Part shown: in pieces, positions 46,880 to 56,656 of the stretch | Layout of the letters: each line of letters starts with the position of its first letter | How positions within the stretch are numbered: the first letter of the stretch is position 1 | Origin: an uncultured Butyricicoccus sp. | GTDB taxonomy: Bacteria > Bacillota > Clostridia > Oscillospirales > Butyricicoccaceae | DNA: 64,000 bases | NCBI GenBank assembly: GCA_900547195.1 | Contig: URFQ01000001.1 | Span: 60,430 to 124,429 of the forward strand | Reading direction: 5' to 3' | The notes under the pieces: generated by a model | The model's input: only the letters and a program-made list of their open reading frames with translations | Database searches by the model: none | What the model was told of the DNA's origin: nothing | Program-made: the position numbers and the translations under genes

Positions 46880-49126
46880 TTATCCGTTCTCCGGATCTCC
46901 TGTGCCCGAAGGCTCAGACGGCGCAACCGGCGCGGCGCCGCCTTGCCCTTCCCCATTGCCCCCGGGTTCCGTGCCATTCGGGTTCTCCGGGTCGGTTGTC
47001 CCGTCCGGCTTTTCTTCCGGCTCGGGATCCGGCGCTTGATAGTGACACGTGGTGCAAATCTCGTCCGGAGCGTCCCCCTTCCAGTATCGCCCGGTTGCCA
47101 CAGTTCCATTCGCGCGGCATGACGAACTGGGCGACAGCCCGGATACCGTGCAGTAGGATGCGCGTTCAAAATTCTCGTTATCGCCCAAATCAAATTTCGC
47201 CGACTCCAGATTCTCATGGATCTTGTTCATCACCTTGTTCCAAACCGTCAGCGATGGGTTGCCGCTCACACCCGACAGATCATAGTTGCTGTCGTAACCA
47301 AACCACGTCGCGCCGACATAGTATGGCGTAAAGCCGCAGAACCACAGGTCGCGTTTTTTCTGCGAGGTGCCAGTCTTGCCCGCCGTATCCATCCCCGGGA
47401 CGTTGATGCGGCGGCCGGTACCGCCCATCTCGCTTGAGGTAACGCCCATGAGCACATCCCGCATGTAGTAAACGGTCTGCTCGCGCTCAAAGACCTGGCG
47501 CCCCAGCGGCTCGTTTTCCAGCAAAACGGTGCCATCGGAGTTCAGCACCTTGGTATAGGTGCGCGCGCCGTTAAAAATACCGTCGTTCAGGAAAATGGAG
47601 AACCCGGCCGCCATTTCACGCACCGTGACGCCGCCGTTCATGCCGCCGAGCGCCATCGGTGCAAGGTCGATGTCCGCCGCGTTCAGGTGGCTGAAATCCA
47701 GCTGCTCGGTCAGGAAGTCATATGCCGCGCGGGGGGTCAGTTCATCCACGACGCGCACGGCCACCGCATTGACTGACTTGGCAACCGCGGTACGGATCGT
47801 CATCGGGCCGGTATAGCCGCCGCTGTCGTTGCGCGGCCATGCCCTGCCGTCAATTTCCTTAAACGGTTCGTTGTCGCGCACAGAGTATGGGGTGATCAGC
47901 CCTGCGTCCATCGCGGGGCCATACACAGAAAGCGGCTTGATCGAGGAACCTGACTGGCGCGGGGAATCGGCGCGCACGAGTACGCGGTTGTCGGTCTTCT
48001 TGCCGCGGCCGCCCACAATGCCAACAACGTCGCCCTCCGCATTGCAGACAACCATGGCGCTTTCCGGGCGCATGCCGTTGCGGGACACGTTCGGGAAATT
48101 GGAATCGTCCTCATAGACCTCTTCCATTGCAGACTGCACCGCAGGCTCCACGGTCGTATAAATCTGCACGCCGCCCGAAGTGACCTTCCACTTGGCCAGC
48201 TCCAGCGGATAGTCCTTTTTCTCGACAAAGTCATTGATGACGTCGTTGATGACCGCGTCGGTAAAGTACGAATAAGTATTGTTGAGCGCTTCCTTGGCGT
48301 CCTCGTATTTATATTCGAGTTCTTCCGCCTTGGCCGCGTCGCGCTCGCTCTCCGTAATCATGCCCTGCTTGCACATCTCATCGAGAATGGTCTCCTGGCG
48401 CTCCTTAATCTTGTCCGGATGATTAAACGGATCGTAGAGCGACGGGTTTTTGGTAATGCCCGCAAGGATTGCGCACTCAGCCAGATCGAGTTCGCTCAGA
48501 TCCTTGCTGAAATAGGTGGACGCCGCCGTATTAACGCCGTATGCGCCCTGCCCCAGATAGATGAGGTTCAGGTACATCTCTAGGATGCGGTCCTTGTTGT
48601 TCAAATCCTTTTCCAGCTGGAGCGCACGGAAAATCTCCGTCAGCTTGCGCTTGACCGAATAGTCGTCGAATTTCGTCAGGTTTTTGATCAGCTGCTGGGT
48701 GATGGTGGAGCCGCCGCCTTCCCGGCCGGTAATCCAGTTGACAACGCCGTACGCCGTGCGTTTCCAGTCCACGCCCTTGTGCTCATAAAAGCGCTTATCC
48801 TCAATGGCGATAAACGCATTCTGCAAATCCTTCGGTATTTCATCCAAATCAGACCAGATACGGTTTTCTATGCCGCGAAGCACCTCATACTCGGCATAGT
48901 CCTCTTTTTCCTCATCCCAGGCATAGACAATGCTGGTCATATCCATATCAAACATCAGCTCATTGACATCGATTGTCGCATTTGGCTCAATATAGACACG
49001 CAGGTACAGCGCCAGCGCAACGCCGCAAATACTCGCGCACATGACACATACCAGCAAAAAGGAAACGAGGAAGAAGCGCAGGCCTTTAAAGGCTTTCCGT
49101 ACCTTGCCCTTCTTTCGTCTTGCCAT
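46880..49126 (-). CDS. class A penicillin-binding protein (PBP1A type)
   Basis: A 748-aa bifunctional peptidoglycan synthase: a basic N-terminus, one membrane helix (about 17-42), a glycosyltransferase domain with catalytic Glu109 in EDKRFYEHKGVD and GGGSTITQQLIKN, and a transpeptidase domain with S394-S-I-K397, S451-V-N453 and a KTGTSQ box. A Pro/Gly/Glu-rich tail follows. It acts on the outer membrane face. I chose the ATG at 49126 with AAGGAGG upstream. The promoter is at 49190-49218. It is transcribed alone, with the SRP RNA beginning directly after its stop. Confidence 0.95.
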   Translation of the reverse strand: MARRKKGKVRKAFKGLRFFLVSFLLVCVMCASICGVALALYLRVYIEPNATIDVNELMFDMDMTSIVYAWDEEKEDYAEYEVLRGIENRIWSDLDEIPKDLQNAFIAIEDKRFYEHKGVDWKRTAYGVVNWITGREGGGSTITQQLIKNLTKFDDYSVKRKLTEIFRALQLEKDLNNKDRILEMYLNLIYLGQGAYGVNTAASTYFSKDLSELDLAECAILAGITKNPSLYDPFNHPDKIKERQETILDEMCKQGMITESERDAAKAEELEYKYEDAKEALNNTYSYFTDAVINDVINDFVEKKDYPLELAKWKVTSGGVQIYTTVEPAVQSAMEEVYEDDSNFPNVSRNGMRPESAMVVCNAEGDVVGIVGGRGKKTDNRVLVRADSPRQSGSSIKPLSVYGPAMDAGLITPYSVRDNEPFKEIDGRAWPRNDSGGYTGPMTIRTAVAKSVNAVAVRVVDELTPRAAYDFLTEQLDFSHLNAADIDLAPMALGGMNGGVTVREMAAGFSIFLNDGIFNGARTYTKVLNSDGTVLLENEPLGRQVFEREQTVYYMRDVLMGVTSSEMGGTGRRINVPGMDTAGKTGTSQKKRDLWFCGFTPYYVGATWFGYDSNYDLSGVSGNPSLTVWNKVMNKIHENLESAKFDLGDNENFERASYCTVSGLSPSSSCRANGTVATGRYWKGDAPDEICTTCHYQAPDPEPEEKPDGTTDPENPNGTEPGGNGEGQGGAAPVAPSEPSGTGDPENG

Positions 49127-49189
49127 ATTCAGAACCTCCTTGTCAGACAGGCGGCAGACGCCGTCCGTCATAGTCCCATAAGCTTTTTC

Positions 49190-49218
49190 ATTATAACACA
49201 AGGATGTCCGATTGCCAA
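49190..49218 (-). promoter_or_regulatory. promoter of pbp1A
   Basis: Minus-strand TTGGCA (49213-49218), 17-bp spacer, TATAAT (49190-49195). Confidence 0.75.
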
Positions 49219-49341
49219 ATATTTTTGATATTTTGCAGGTAGTTCACAAATTTTTTGAATTTTATTCATGAATCCGGGATAAATCTCCCGCATTTTGTCC
49301 ATGATAATGCATAAGAAATATTTTGACCAGGAGGCTTTGCC

Positions 49342-49674
49342 ATGAACCGTTCTGCTATGACGCTCCGCACGCTCGCCTACGGCGGCGCGGTAACCGCATT
49401 TGCACTGTCCCTGTGGCTGCTCGGCGCGTCGGACGGCTTAAACGAGCCGGCTTCCCGCGCCTCCGCCGCAGCCACGGCCGAGACGCCAAGCTATTACGCC
49501 GCGCTTGTCAACGATCATGTGGTCATCTATGTCACCGGGCGCCCGGAACCCGTGCTTGTCACCGAAATCGACGCCCGCTCCCTGCCGGACGCGGACCGAA
49601 AACTGCTTGAGGACGGCCTGCCTCTGGAAGACGCAGCCGACGTCAACCGCCTGCTGGAGGATTACAGCGGTTAA
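49342..49674 (+). CDS. BofC C-terminal-like membrane protein
   Basis: A 110-aa protein with one N-terminal membrane helix (about 12-30), then a domain with VVIYVTGRPEPVLVTEIDARSLP, LEDGLPLEDAADVNRLLEDYSG. This resembles the C-terminal domain of BofC, a forespore protein of Bacillus that restrains SpoIVB signalling. The N-terminal BofC domain is absent. CAGGAGG lies 11 nt before the ATG. It is followed 42 bp later by the PdaA-like gene, consistent with a sporulation or envelope role. The similarity is partial. Confidence 0.65.
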   Translation: MNRSAMTLRTLAYGGAVTAFALSLWLLGASDGLNEPASRASAAATAETPSYYAALVNDHVVIYVTGRPEPVLVTEIDARSLPDADRKLLEDGLPLEDAADVNRLLEDYSG

Positions 49675-49716
49675 TCGCCGGCATATCCGCGTCCCTGTCC
49701 GCATAGGTTAGAGCAA

Positions 49717-50580
49717 ATGCTGACAGGGACGGTGATCTTCTTGAAATATATGATTTCGGCGCGGCTGAGCCGCAAACTTGTCGGGCTGCTCAGTGCAGCC
49801 GTGATTGTCGCCTGCGGCGCAGTCGTGGTGCAGGTGCTGCGCAGCGAAGTGCCGGTGCAGACGGTGGCCTCCACCGACTGGGGGCTTTCCTTCCAAACCG
49901 AAGGCGCCCCGCCGATCGGCAACGCTTCGGCGGATTCGCTGCGCGCCTATAATGCCTATTATGTCGGGGACACCGCCAAACCGGTGATTTATCTAACTTT
50001 CGATGCCGGTTATGAAAGCGGCGACACGCCAGCCATCCTGGATGCGCTGAAAAAGCATCAGGCGCCCGCCTGCTTCTTTGTCGTGAGCAATTACATCGAA
50101 ACCGCGCCCGACCTTGTCAAACGTATGGCCGAGGAAGGGCATATCGTCGGGAACCACACCTCTTCGCATCCGGACATGTCGAAGATCTCCGACAAGGCCT
50201 CCTTTGAAAAGGAGTTGCGCGGTGTGGAAGAACAATACAAAACCCTGACCGGCCAGGAACTCCCCAAATTTTACCGACCGCCGCAGGGCAAATACAGCGA
50301 AGAAAACCTCCGGCAGGCCAAGGAACTGGGCTATACAACCGTATTCTGGAGCCTTGCGTATGTGGATTGGTATGCCGACAACCAACCCACCCATCAGCAG
50401 GCGTTCGACAAGCTGCTGCCGCGCATTCACAACGGCGCGATCCTGCTGCTGCATTCCACTTCACGCACAAACGCCGAGATTCTCGACGAACTGCTGACCA
50501 AATATGAAGAACTGGGGTATTCCTTCGGCTCACTCACCGATTTAGCCGCCGGAATCCCGGAAACACCCGAAGCAGAGTAA
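49717..50580 (+). CDS. pdaA: polysaccharide deacetylase, PdaA-like (delta-lactam synthesis)
   Basis: A 287-aa membrane-anchored NodB-type deacetylase. In Bacillus PdaA removes the acetyl group from MurNAc during spore cortex muramic-delta-lactam formation. Motifs are YLTFDAGYESG (catalytic Asp), GNHTSSHPDMS (metal His), the YRPPQGKYSE arginine motif, VFWSLAYVDWY and ILLLHSTS. An N-terminal membrane helix is visible (KLVGLLSAAVIVACGAVVV). The start is uncertain: ATG 49717 has no good site, while TTG 49741 and ATG 49750 lie after an AGGGACGG stretch. Confidence 0.88.
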   Translation: MLTGTVIFLKYMISARLSRKLVGLLSAAVIVACGAVVVQVLRSEVPVQTVASTDWGLSFQTEGAPPIGNASADSLRAYNAYYVGDTAKPVIYLTFDAGYESGDTPAILDALKKHQAPACFFVVSNYIETAPDLVKRMAEEGHIVGNHTSSHPDMSKISDKASFEKELRGVEEQYKTLTGQELPKFYRPPQGKYSEENLRQAKELGYTTVFWSLAYVDWYADNQPTHQQAFDKLLPRIHNGAILLLHSTSRTNAEILDELLTKYEELGYSFGSLTDLAAGIPETPEAE

Positions 50581-50610
50581 AAAAAGAAGGCCCTCCGGCC
50601 TTCTTTTTTT
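50581..50610 (+). terminator. bidirectional terminator between pdaA and aroF
   Basis: AAAAAGAAGGCC-CTCC-GGCCTTCTTTTT hairpin with runs on both sides. Confidence 0.9.
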
Positions 50611-50619
50611 ACTCGATCC

Positions 50620-51633
50620 TCACTGGAGTTCTCTGCCTTCGAACTGAACGCGGCGCTTCACATCCGCCATCACGCCGTCAAACATGGGCAGGTCAAGCGA
50701 CTGCGCACCGTCGCACAGCGCGCACTTGGGGTTGTTGTGCGCCTCAATCATCAGGCCGTCCGCACCTGCGGCGATGGCGGCGCGCGACAGCGGCGCAACC
50801 AGTTCGCGCTTGCCCGCGGCATGGCTCGGGTCAATAATAATCGGCAGGTGGGTCAGGTTTTTGACCAGCGGGATGGCCGAAATATCAAGGTTGTTGCGGA
50901 TCATGGTTTCGAAGGTACGGATGCCGCGCTCACACAGCATCACCTGCTTGTTGCCGCCCGCAAAGATGTACTCGGCCGCCATGAGGAATTCCTCCATGGT
51001 GGCAGACAGGCCGCGTTTTAACAGGATCGGCTTATTCGAGCGGCCAAGCTCCTTGAGCAGCATGAAGTTCTGCATATTGCGCGCGCCAAGCTGGATAATA
51101 TCCACATTGGCAAACAGATCCAGATGTTTCTCGCTCATGATCTCGGTGACAATCGGCATGCCGGTCTGACGCTTTGCTTCCAGCAGCAGCTTGAGGCCTT
51201 CGGCTTCCAACCCTTGGAAGGAGTACGGTGAGGTGCGCGGCTTGAACGCGCCGCCGCGCAGGAAAGATGCGCCCGCCTTCTTGACGCTTTCCGCAACCTC
51301 CAGGATCTGCTCCTCGCTCTCCACCGAGCACGGGCCTGCAAACACATTAAAATAGCCCGCGCCGATTTTGCGTCCTGCAACCTCAATGATGGTATCCTCG
51401 GGATGCATCTTGCGGTTCACCTGCTTGAACGGCTCAGAAACACGCTGCACGCGCTCTACAATGTCGAACACCTCAAAATCAGCCGGGTCAATCGCAGAAG
51501 TGTCGCCGAGCAGGCCGAGAATCGTGGTGTTCGAACCTTCCGAATAGTTGACGGACAGGCCCTTTTCCTTAATACGGCTGATCAGCCGGGAAATGCGTTC
51601 CTGTTCCGGATTTGGTTTCAGAATAATGATCAT
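50620..51633 (-). CDS. aroF: 3-deoxy-7-phosphoheptulonate synthase
   Basis: A 337-aa DAHP synthase, type I-beta. The N-terminal ferredoxin-like regulatory domain (MIIILKPNPEQERISRLI ... FDIVERVQRVSEPFK) precedes a TIM barrel with NVFAGPCSVES, FLRGGAFKPRTSPYSFQG and LPIIIDPSHAAGKR. It condenses PEP and erythrose-4-phosphate, the first shikimate step. GGAGA precedes the ATG. It is monocistronic, with the terminator shared with pdaA. Confidence 0.95.
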   Translation of the reverse strand: MIIILKPNPEQERISRLISRIKEKGLSVNYSEGSNTTILGLLGDTSAIDPADFEVFDIVERVQRVSEPFKQVNRKMHPEDTIIEVAGRKIGAGYFNVFAGPCSVESEEQILEVAESVKKAGASFLRGGAFKPRTSPYSFQGLEAEGLKLLLEAKRQTGMPIVTEIMSEKHLDLFANVDIIQLGARNMQNFMLLKELGRSNKPILLKRGLSATMEEFLMAAEYIFAGGNKQVMLCERGIRTFETMIRNNLDISAIPLVKNLTHLPIIIDPSHAAGKRELVAPLSRAAIAAGADGLMIEAHNNPKCALCDGAQSLDLPMFDGVMADVKRRVQFEGRELQ

Positions 51634-51748
51634 TTTACGGGTCTCCTTTTTCTATTTCGATCCGTTTTTCATTATAACACGGAATCGAAAAAAGAAAATA
51701 CTTTTCACAGATAAAGCGCCGGATTTTTTGTACCGGTTTGCAGCCGGT

Positions 51749-52522
51749 TTATGTCTCCAGTTTGGCCAGTTCCTCGGCGACACCCTGTTTAAATTCGTCC
51801 CACCGCCCGGCATTGAGAAGCCTGGACGGGCAATTCTTCCCGGAAAAATCCTGATGCTTTTTCAGATCGTCGATGGCAAGGTGGTACTTATGCATCAGGT
51901 ACGCGGCCAGTTTTTGTGTGTTTTTCAGCGTCTGTTCGTAATCGCCATCCGCGTTTACACACATTTCTACCCCGATGCCGTTCTTATTGCCGCCGCCGTC
52001 GTCCATATGGTCGCCCGCATGGAAAGCCGTTTCGTTGTCCGGGATATGATGCCAGATTTCATGGTCATCCACGGTGTAATGCCAGCTCAGCTCCTGCGTC
52101 TGTCCATTGGTGTGAATAAATTTATTATGGCCTTCGGCGTTTGCACCCATCTTGTCATTGTCGGTCTCATGGATGACAACATATTTGATTTTCCGTTTTT
52201 CCCCTGGCCGGCCGGCTGCGCCCTCTTCCAGATAATCATGATGCACCGGGATGCCGTCCACATAGGTTACGCTTTCCTCCAGCCCGTTGCTGAGCGCCAT
52301 CCGCGTGACAAACAGCAGCCCGGCAACCGCGAACACCAACAAAAACAGGCCGCCCAAAACAATGAGCGGGCGGATATTCTTTTTTTTGCGGCGTCTCGCC
52401 GGAGGACGGCCCGGGATGCGTTTGGGCCGCTCCATGGTTTTGACGGTCTCTGTTTTCCTGACTGTTGCAGTTTTCCCCCTCGTCTGTTTTTTTGGCTTCA
52501 CGCGAAAGCTCACCAGTTTCAC
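51749..52522 (-). CDS. membrane-anchored N-acetylmuramoyl-L-alanine amidase (Amidase_2)
   Basis: A 257-aa protein: a long basic cytoplasmic tail (Lys/Arg-rich, residues 1-48), one membrane helix (PLIVLGGLFLLVFAVAGLLF), then an Amidase_2 zinc domain with YVVIHETDN, LSWHYTVDD, NGIGVEMCVN and KHQDFSGKNCPSRL. It should cleave the MurNAc-L-Ala bond outside the membrane. The first His lies in VVIHETD, as in lysozyme-type amidases. It may act in wall turnover or spore development. Confidence 0.88.
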   Translation of the reverse strand: MKLVSFRVKPKKQTRGKTATVRKTETVKTMERPKRIPGRPPARRRKKKNIRPLIVLGGLFLLVFAVAGLLFVTRMALSNGLEESVTYVDGIPVHHDYLEEGAAGRPGEKRKIKYVVIHETDNDKMGANAEGHNKFIHTNGQTQELSWHYTVDDHEIWHHIPDNETAFHAGDHMDDGGGNKNGIGVEMCVNADGDYEQTLKNTQKLAAYLMHKYHLAIDDLKKHQDFSGKNCPSRLLNAGRWDEFKQGVAEELAKLET

Positions 52523-52718
52523 TGCCGTTTCCCCTTCCCCGCCGGGCCGCGCCGCGCCATCGGCCGCCCATTTTTCTTTATTGTACTACTGTTCCTCTGT
52601 CGGATGCAAAGAACTTTTTGTGAATTTTCTGTATCCATCCTGCATCCTCTGAACATAAGAGCCCCGCCTGATGGAAATGGTTCAAAAAGAGCGGAGCATT
52701 TGCCCCGCCCTTCGAAAA

Positions 52719-54059
52719 TTATTTTGTTTTAATATGGCTGCCTTTTGGCTTGTCACCATTCGTGATATAGCGTGCATAAGCAAGCGTCATCGCGAAATAG
52801 AAGCCCGAGGTGACCGTAAACAGTACATGTCCGGCAATGGTCAGATATGCAACGCACAGGCCGAGCGACAGGAAGGCCCCCAAACCGAGCACATGAAAAT
52901 TCTTCACAAAGCGAACCAGGAAACCAACGCCTTCCTTGACGTACAGCCACAGCATAGCGATAAACCCGAACACGCCGTAATAAATCAGGGTTTCGCACAA
53001 ATCCATCTCAATGGTTTCGACCTGCGAGCCGCGGCCCACGCCGAAGAGCAAGGTCAGGACGCCGCCGTCCTTGTAGTCCGCCCACGCAGGCGCAAGCTTT
53101 TTCAGGCGGCCGCTGAACAGCAGGGTATTGGGGTCTTCATTGTTTGCATCAATAAAGCCTTTCATCGTGACTTCCAGTGTTTCCCCCATGCCGGAACCCT
53201 TTACCAAAGTCGCAAGGCCGGAAATCACAATAAACAGGATTGCAAAAAGCAACGCAACACAAAGAAAACGCTTGAGCGCTTCCTGATCACGCTGGAAAAG
53301 CCGCACGAGCGTATAGATCCCAACGCCAAGGATGGACACGCCGACCGCGAGAAACGCCGTTTTGGTACCAATCATGAGCATGCTCAGCAGCGTCATGGCC
53401 AGCGGCAGCGCGCAAAGCACATGCTGTTTCCCTGTCATCTTTTTGCGGTCAATCGACAGGTAATAGCACGAGCCGATCGGGAATAAAATCATCAGCGCGC
53501 CGGTGATGTCGTTGCCCGAATAGTAAAACCCGCGGAAGCCGCGATAGCCAAAACGGTCGGCATAAGTGTGATGCCCGGCGCCAAAAATGTACGGCACCAC
53601 GATCACAACCGTCAGCAGGAACAGCGAAATCATAATGTACTTGTGGATTTTTTCGATAACCTCCCGGCGCGGCATCCCTGCGCGTTCCATCAGACGGCAG
53701 TATACAAAAAAGACCGCAACATTATACGCAAAACGGGCAAAATACTGTACGTCGATAAAAAGGGAAAGCTCGCCGAAGGTGATAAACTCGCTGACCACGC
53801 TAAGCGCCCATGCGACGCCCATCGGAATCGCGATCTTGACCGATTTCCAGTCTTTGATCAGGAAAATATAGCCGATCATCACGAGCAGCACCGCCATGCG
53901 CACGATCAGAGACGGCGTGACCGGCGCGACGCTCGCGGAACTGTACACATCGCCATGGGTGACGAACTGGATGTACAGGCCGCTCACAATGTCAAGAATC
54001 GGGTTTAAAATGAGATAAAACCAGAAAAATTTTTCCAGTTTCTCGATCTGTTTTGACAC
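52719..54059 (-). CDS. O-antigen ligase family protein
   Basis: A 446-aa polytopic membrane protein with about eleven helices and a large extracytoplasmic loop near 290-340. The Wzy_C-type motif YRGFRGFYYSGNDITGALMIL and GVGRGSQVETIEMD in the loop are typical of the O-antigen polymerase/ligase superfamily in Gram-positives. It could polymerize or attach a surface polysaccharide. It stands alone, without other glycan genes nearby, so the polymer is unknown. Confidence 0.8.
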   Translation of the reverse strand: MSKQIEKLEKFFWFYLILNPILDIVSGLYIQFVTHGDVYSSASVAPVTPSLIVRMAVLLVMIGYIFLIKDWKSVKIAIPMGVAWALSVVSEFITFGELSLFIDVQYFARFAYNVAVFFVYCRLMERAGMPRREVIEKIHKYIMISLFLLTVVIVVPYIFGAGHHTYADRFGYRGFRGFYYSGNDITGALMILFPIGSCYYLSIDRKKMTGKQHVLCALPLAMTLLSMLMIGTKTAFLAVGVSILGVGIYTLVRLFQRDQEALKRFLCVALLFAILFIVISGLATLVKGSGMGETLEVTMKGFIDANNEDPNTLLFSGRLKKLAPAWADYKDGGVLTLLFGVGRGSQVETIEMDLCETLIYYGVFGFIAMLWLYVKEGVGFLVRFVKNFHVLGLGAFLSLGLCVAYLTIAGHVLFTVTSGFYFAMTLAYARYITNGDKPKGSHIKTK

Positions 54060-54139
54060 AGTTTCACTTCCTTGCAGTATGATTCGGATTTTTTTGTCTT
54101 TTTAATCATACCACAAGCCCGTGCCCGACTCAACCCTTT

Positions 54140-54718
54140 TCAGGAAAACAGTCGATGCCGCAGCATACCGACCACCTCGGCGGTCTTAAAACGCAGCGCA
54201 TAGCGCGGCGCAACCCCCTCTTCTTCGGGTTCCACCGGATCCCCGGCCGCAGCTTCCCTGCACAGCGGCGGGAACACGACGCACCACCAATTGCGCCCCG
54301 CGCCTTCCCCGATGGTCACGCGCAGCCCCAGGTACTCGCCCGCAGGAAGGGAAAAGGATGTATAATCGCGTGTCGGATAGTATTCTTCCGCAAGCTTCAC
54401 CGATACGGTGCGCTGTTCGCCCGCGTCCCACAGCGCCTGCTGCGCATGGTTTGCAAGCGCCTGCATCTGTGGGAGCAGGCGTGCGCGTACTGCGTCGCGG
54501 TTTTCCGCGCCTTCGAGCAGCGGCGTGCAAAAGTCCAGCACCTGGTCGCGCACCAGAAGCTTGACCTGCTGATCATGAGGCGTGTCGGAATTTGCCACCA
54601 CATGCAGCCGCAGCAAGCTGCTTGCCATTTTATTTTGTTCTGCGCTGACCGCAGCCGCGTATGTAAACAACACCGCCAAAGTCAGCAGAAGGGTCATCTC
54701 TAAACGTTTGAATTTCAT
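54140..54718 (-). CDS. spoIIR: stage II sporulation protein R
   Basis: A 192-aa secreted signalling protein made in the forespore that triggers SpoIIGA cleavage of pro-sigma-E in the mother cell. A signal peptide (LLLTLAVLFTYAAAVSA) precedes the family core LLRLHVVANSDTPHDQQVKLLVRDQVL and YPTRDYTSFSLPAGEYLGLRVTIGEGAGRNWWCVVFPPLC. GGAGG lies upstream of the ATG at 54718. It strongly supports a spore-forming host. Confidence 0.94.
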   Translation of the reverse strand: MKFKRLEMTLLLTLAVLFTYAAAVSAEQNKMASSLLRLHVVANSDTPHDQQVKLLVRDQVLDFCTPLLEGAENRDAVRARLLPQMQALANHAQQALWDAGEQRTVSVKLAEEYYPTRDYTSFSLPAGEYLGLRVTIGEGAGRNWWCVVFPPLCREAAAGDPVEPEEEGVAPRYALRFKTAEVVGMLRHRLFS

Positions 54719-54792
54719 AAAAAAGCCTCCATCCTGTCTGGATTTGTACTCCAAGCATGGACAGAAGCCCTGCCGTTTATACCGGCATTTGG

Positions 54793-55671
54793 TTAAATTT
54801 TGTTCGGTTCCCGCAAAAATGTGGTCAGGAAGGTTTCCGGATATTTTGCCCGCAACCGTTTGGCCGCGGCCGCGGCCGAGCCTTCATCCGGGAACAGCCC
54901 AAACAGGGTCGGCCCCGAACCGCTCATCACTGCGCCGTCCGCCCCCGCATCCAGCAGCGCGTCTTCGATTTCCCGAATTTCCGCATAGTCGCTGCCCGTC
55001 ACTTCTTCCATGACGTTGAACAAACGCCGGCAGATCCCCGGATAGTCGCCCGCTTGAAGCGCTGCGATCATACCGCTGGTATCCGGGCGTACCGGCAGAT
55101 TGCCGCCGTTCATGCGCGCATACACCTTGGCGGTAATCACCGAAAACGGCGGTTTGCAGACAACCACATGACAGTCCGGCATGGGCGGCAACGGGCTTAA
55201 CACCTCGCCAATGCCTTCGGCAAGCATCGAGCCGCCGCGAATGCAATACGGCACATCTGCGCCGAGCTTCAGGCCCATGCCGCACAAAGCATCCACCGAA
55301 AGCCCGGTTCCATACAGAGTATTCAGTGCACGCAGGACGGCCGCCGCGTTGGTGGATCCGCCCGCGAGCCCGGCTGCCACCGGAATCCGTTTGAAAATCC
55401 GAATGTGCACCCCGCCGCACGGCGCGCCGGTCTGCTCAAAAAACAGCTTTGCCGCGCGCACCGCCAGATTGCCGTCATCGGTGGGCAGGAACGCCAGATT
55501 GGTGGACTCCATCGTGATCCTGCTGTCTGTGCTGCGGGCAACGGTCACGTCATCGTGCAGGCCGATGGTTTGCATAATCATTTTGACGGTGTGATATCCA
55601 TTCGGCAGCTTGCCTGTGACATCCAATGTCAGGTTGATTTTGGCATGCGCCTGCAATGTTATTTCGTTCAT
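54793..55671 (-). CDS. ispE: 4-diphosphocytidyl-2-C-methyl-D-erythritol kinase
   Basis: A 292-aa GHMP kinase of the MEP isoprenoid pathway: AHAKINLTLDVTGKLPNGYH at the N-terminus, the glycine-rich PVAAGLAGGSTNAAAVL ATP motif, LGADVPYCI and the C-terminal MSGSGPTLFGLF. It starts 15 bp after the PHP gene and is probably co-transcribed with it. Confidence 0.96.
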   Translation of the reverse strand: MNEITLQAHAKINLTLDVTGKLPNGYHTVKMIMQTIGLHDDVTVARSTDSRITMESTNLAFLPTDDGNLAVRAAKLFFEQTGAPCGGVHIRIFKRIPVAAGLAGGSTNAAAVLRALNTLYGTGLSVDALCGMGLKLGADVPYCIRGGSMLAEGIGEVLSPLPPMPDCHVVVCKPPFSVITAKVYARMNGGNLPVRPDTSGMIAALQAGDYPGICRRLFNVMEEVTGSDYAEIREIEDALLDAGADGAVMSGSGPTLFGLFPDEGSAAAAAKRLRAKYPETFLTTFLREPNKI

Positions 55672-55686
55672 ATCTTCTCCCCTTTT

Positions 55687-56478
55687 TCAGATCGGCACCG
55701 CTTCCGCACGGCGGTTCCGGTAGACCACGACCTCGTGGAAGCCATGGTTTTTGGCGTGCTCAATGCACTGCTCAATGCCGCGGCCAACCGAGGCCGCCGC
55801 ATGCGAATCCGAGCCGATAGAAATCATCGCGCCGCCCAGACGGCGGTATTCGTCCAGCACAAAGTCCTCCGGCCCAACATGCTTCATCCATGCAAACAGC
55901 CCGGCGGCGTTGATTTCCAGCGACAGCTCGCGGTCGATGACTGCACGCAGCACCGGGGTCACCCACTCCATATAGTTTTCAAACGAGGGGTGGTTGTAGT
56001 CGCGCTTCATGACGCGCAATGGGTAATCCAAATGGGCGAACACGTCAAATCCGCCATGTTCGGCCATTTTCCGCGCTTCGATCAGATAGCCGCGCAGCAG
56101 CTGCTCCTGATCCAGGTGATCGTAATCCATATCGTAAAAATCAATATCGTTTGGCATGGCGTGCAGCGAACCGATGACGGTGTCGAAGGGATACGCTTTC
56201 AGCAGCTCCATCGCCGCCGGATCGGCGTGCGGTTCGCCCAGTTCGATCCCTTTCAGGATCTCAATCCGGCCGCCATACTGCGCGCGTGCCGCATCGATTT
56301 CAGCCTGCACGCCTGCGATGTCCAATCCCATTGGGCGCTGTTTCCAAAAATAATCCTTGTGATCCGAAATCACAATTGTGGACAATCCGCGCTTTATCGA
56401 CGCCGCCGCAATATCCTGCACGGTATCCGGCTGCGCATCGAATGAAAAACGGGAATGCATATGTAAATCAACCAGCAT
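55687..56478 (-). CDS. PHP domain phosphoesterase (histidinol-phosphatase-like)
   Basis: A 263-aa PHP-fold protein: MLVDLHMHSRFSFDA (HxH), VISDHKDYFW, GIELGEPH, GSLHAM, VFAHLDYPLR and ISIGSDSHAAASVG supply the metal ligands. It resembles HisK/HisJ-type histidinol-phosphatases, but no histidine genes are nearby, so another phosphate ester is possible. GGGAGG precedes the ATG at 56478; the upstream frame to 56550 has no site. It is co-transcribed with ispE. Confidence 0.85.
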   Translation of the reverse strand: MLVDLHMHSRFSFDAQPDTVQDIAAASIKRGLSTIVISDHKDYFWKQRPMGLDIAGVQAEIDAARAQYGGRIEILKGIELGEPHADPAAMELLKAYPFDTVIGSLHAMPNDIDFYDMDYDHLDQEQLLRGYLIEARKMAEHGGFDVFAHLDYPLRVMKRDYNHPSFENYMEWVTPVLRAVIDRELSLEINAAGLFAWMKHVGPEDFVLDEYRRLGGAMISIGSDSHAAASVGRGIEQCIEHAKNHGFHEVVVYRNRRAEAVPI

Positions 56479-56656
56479 ACTTTTCCTCCCTGCCGCATCT
56501 TCGGGCGGCGCTGATTTGTTTTTCGAATTTTCTGATTTAATGTCTATCACAGTATATCACAAGTCCGGGATAAAAAAACAGCTTTCATCCGTAAAATTGT
56601 ATATTTTGCCGCATGCCGGCGCAAACTACATCCAAACCGGAAAAGGGGTGAGAAAT

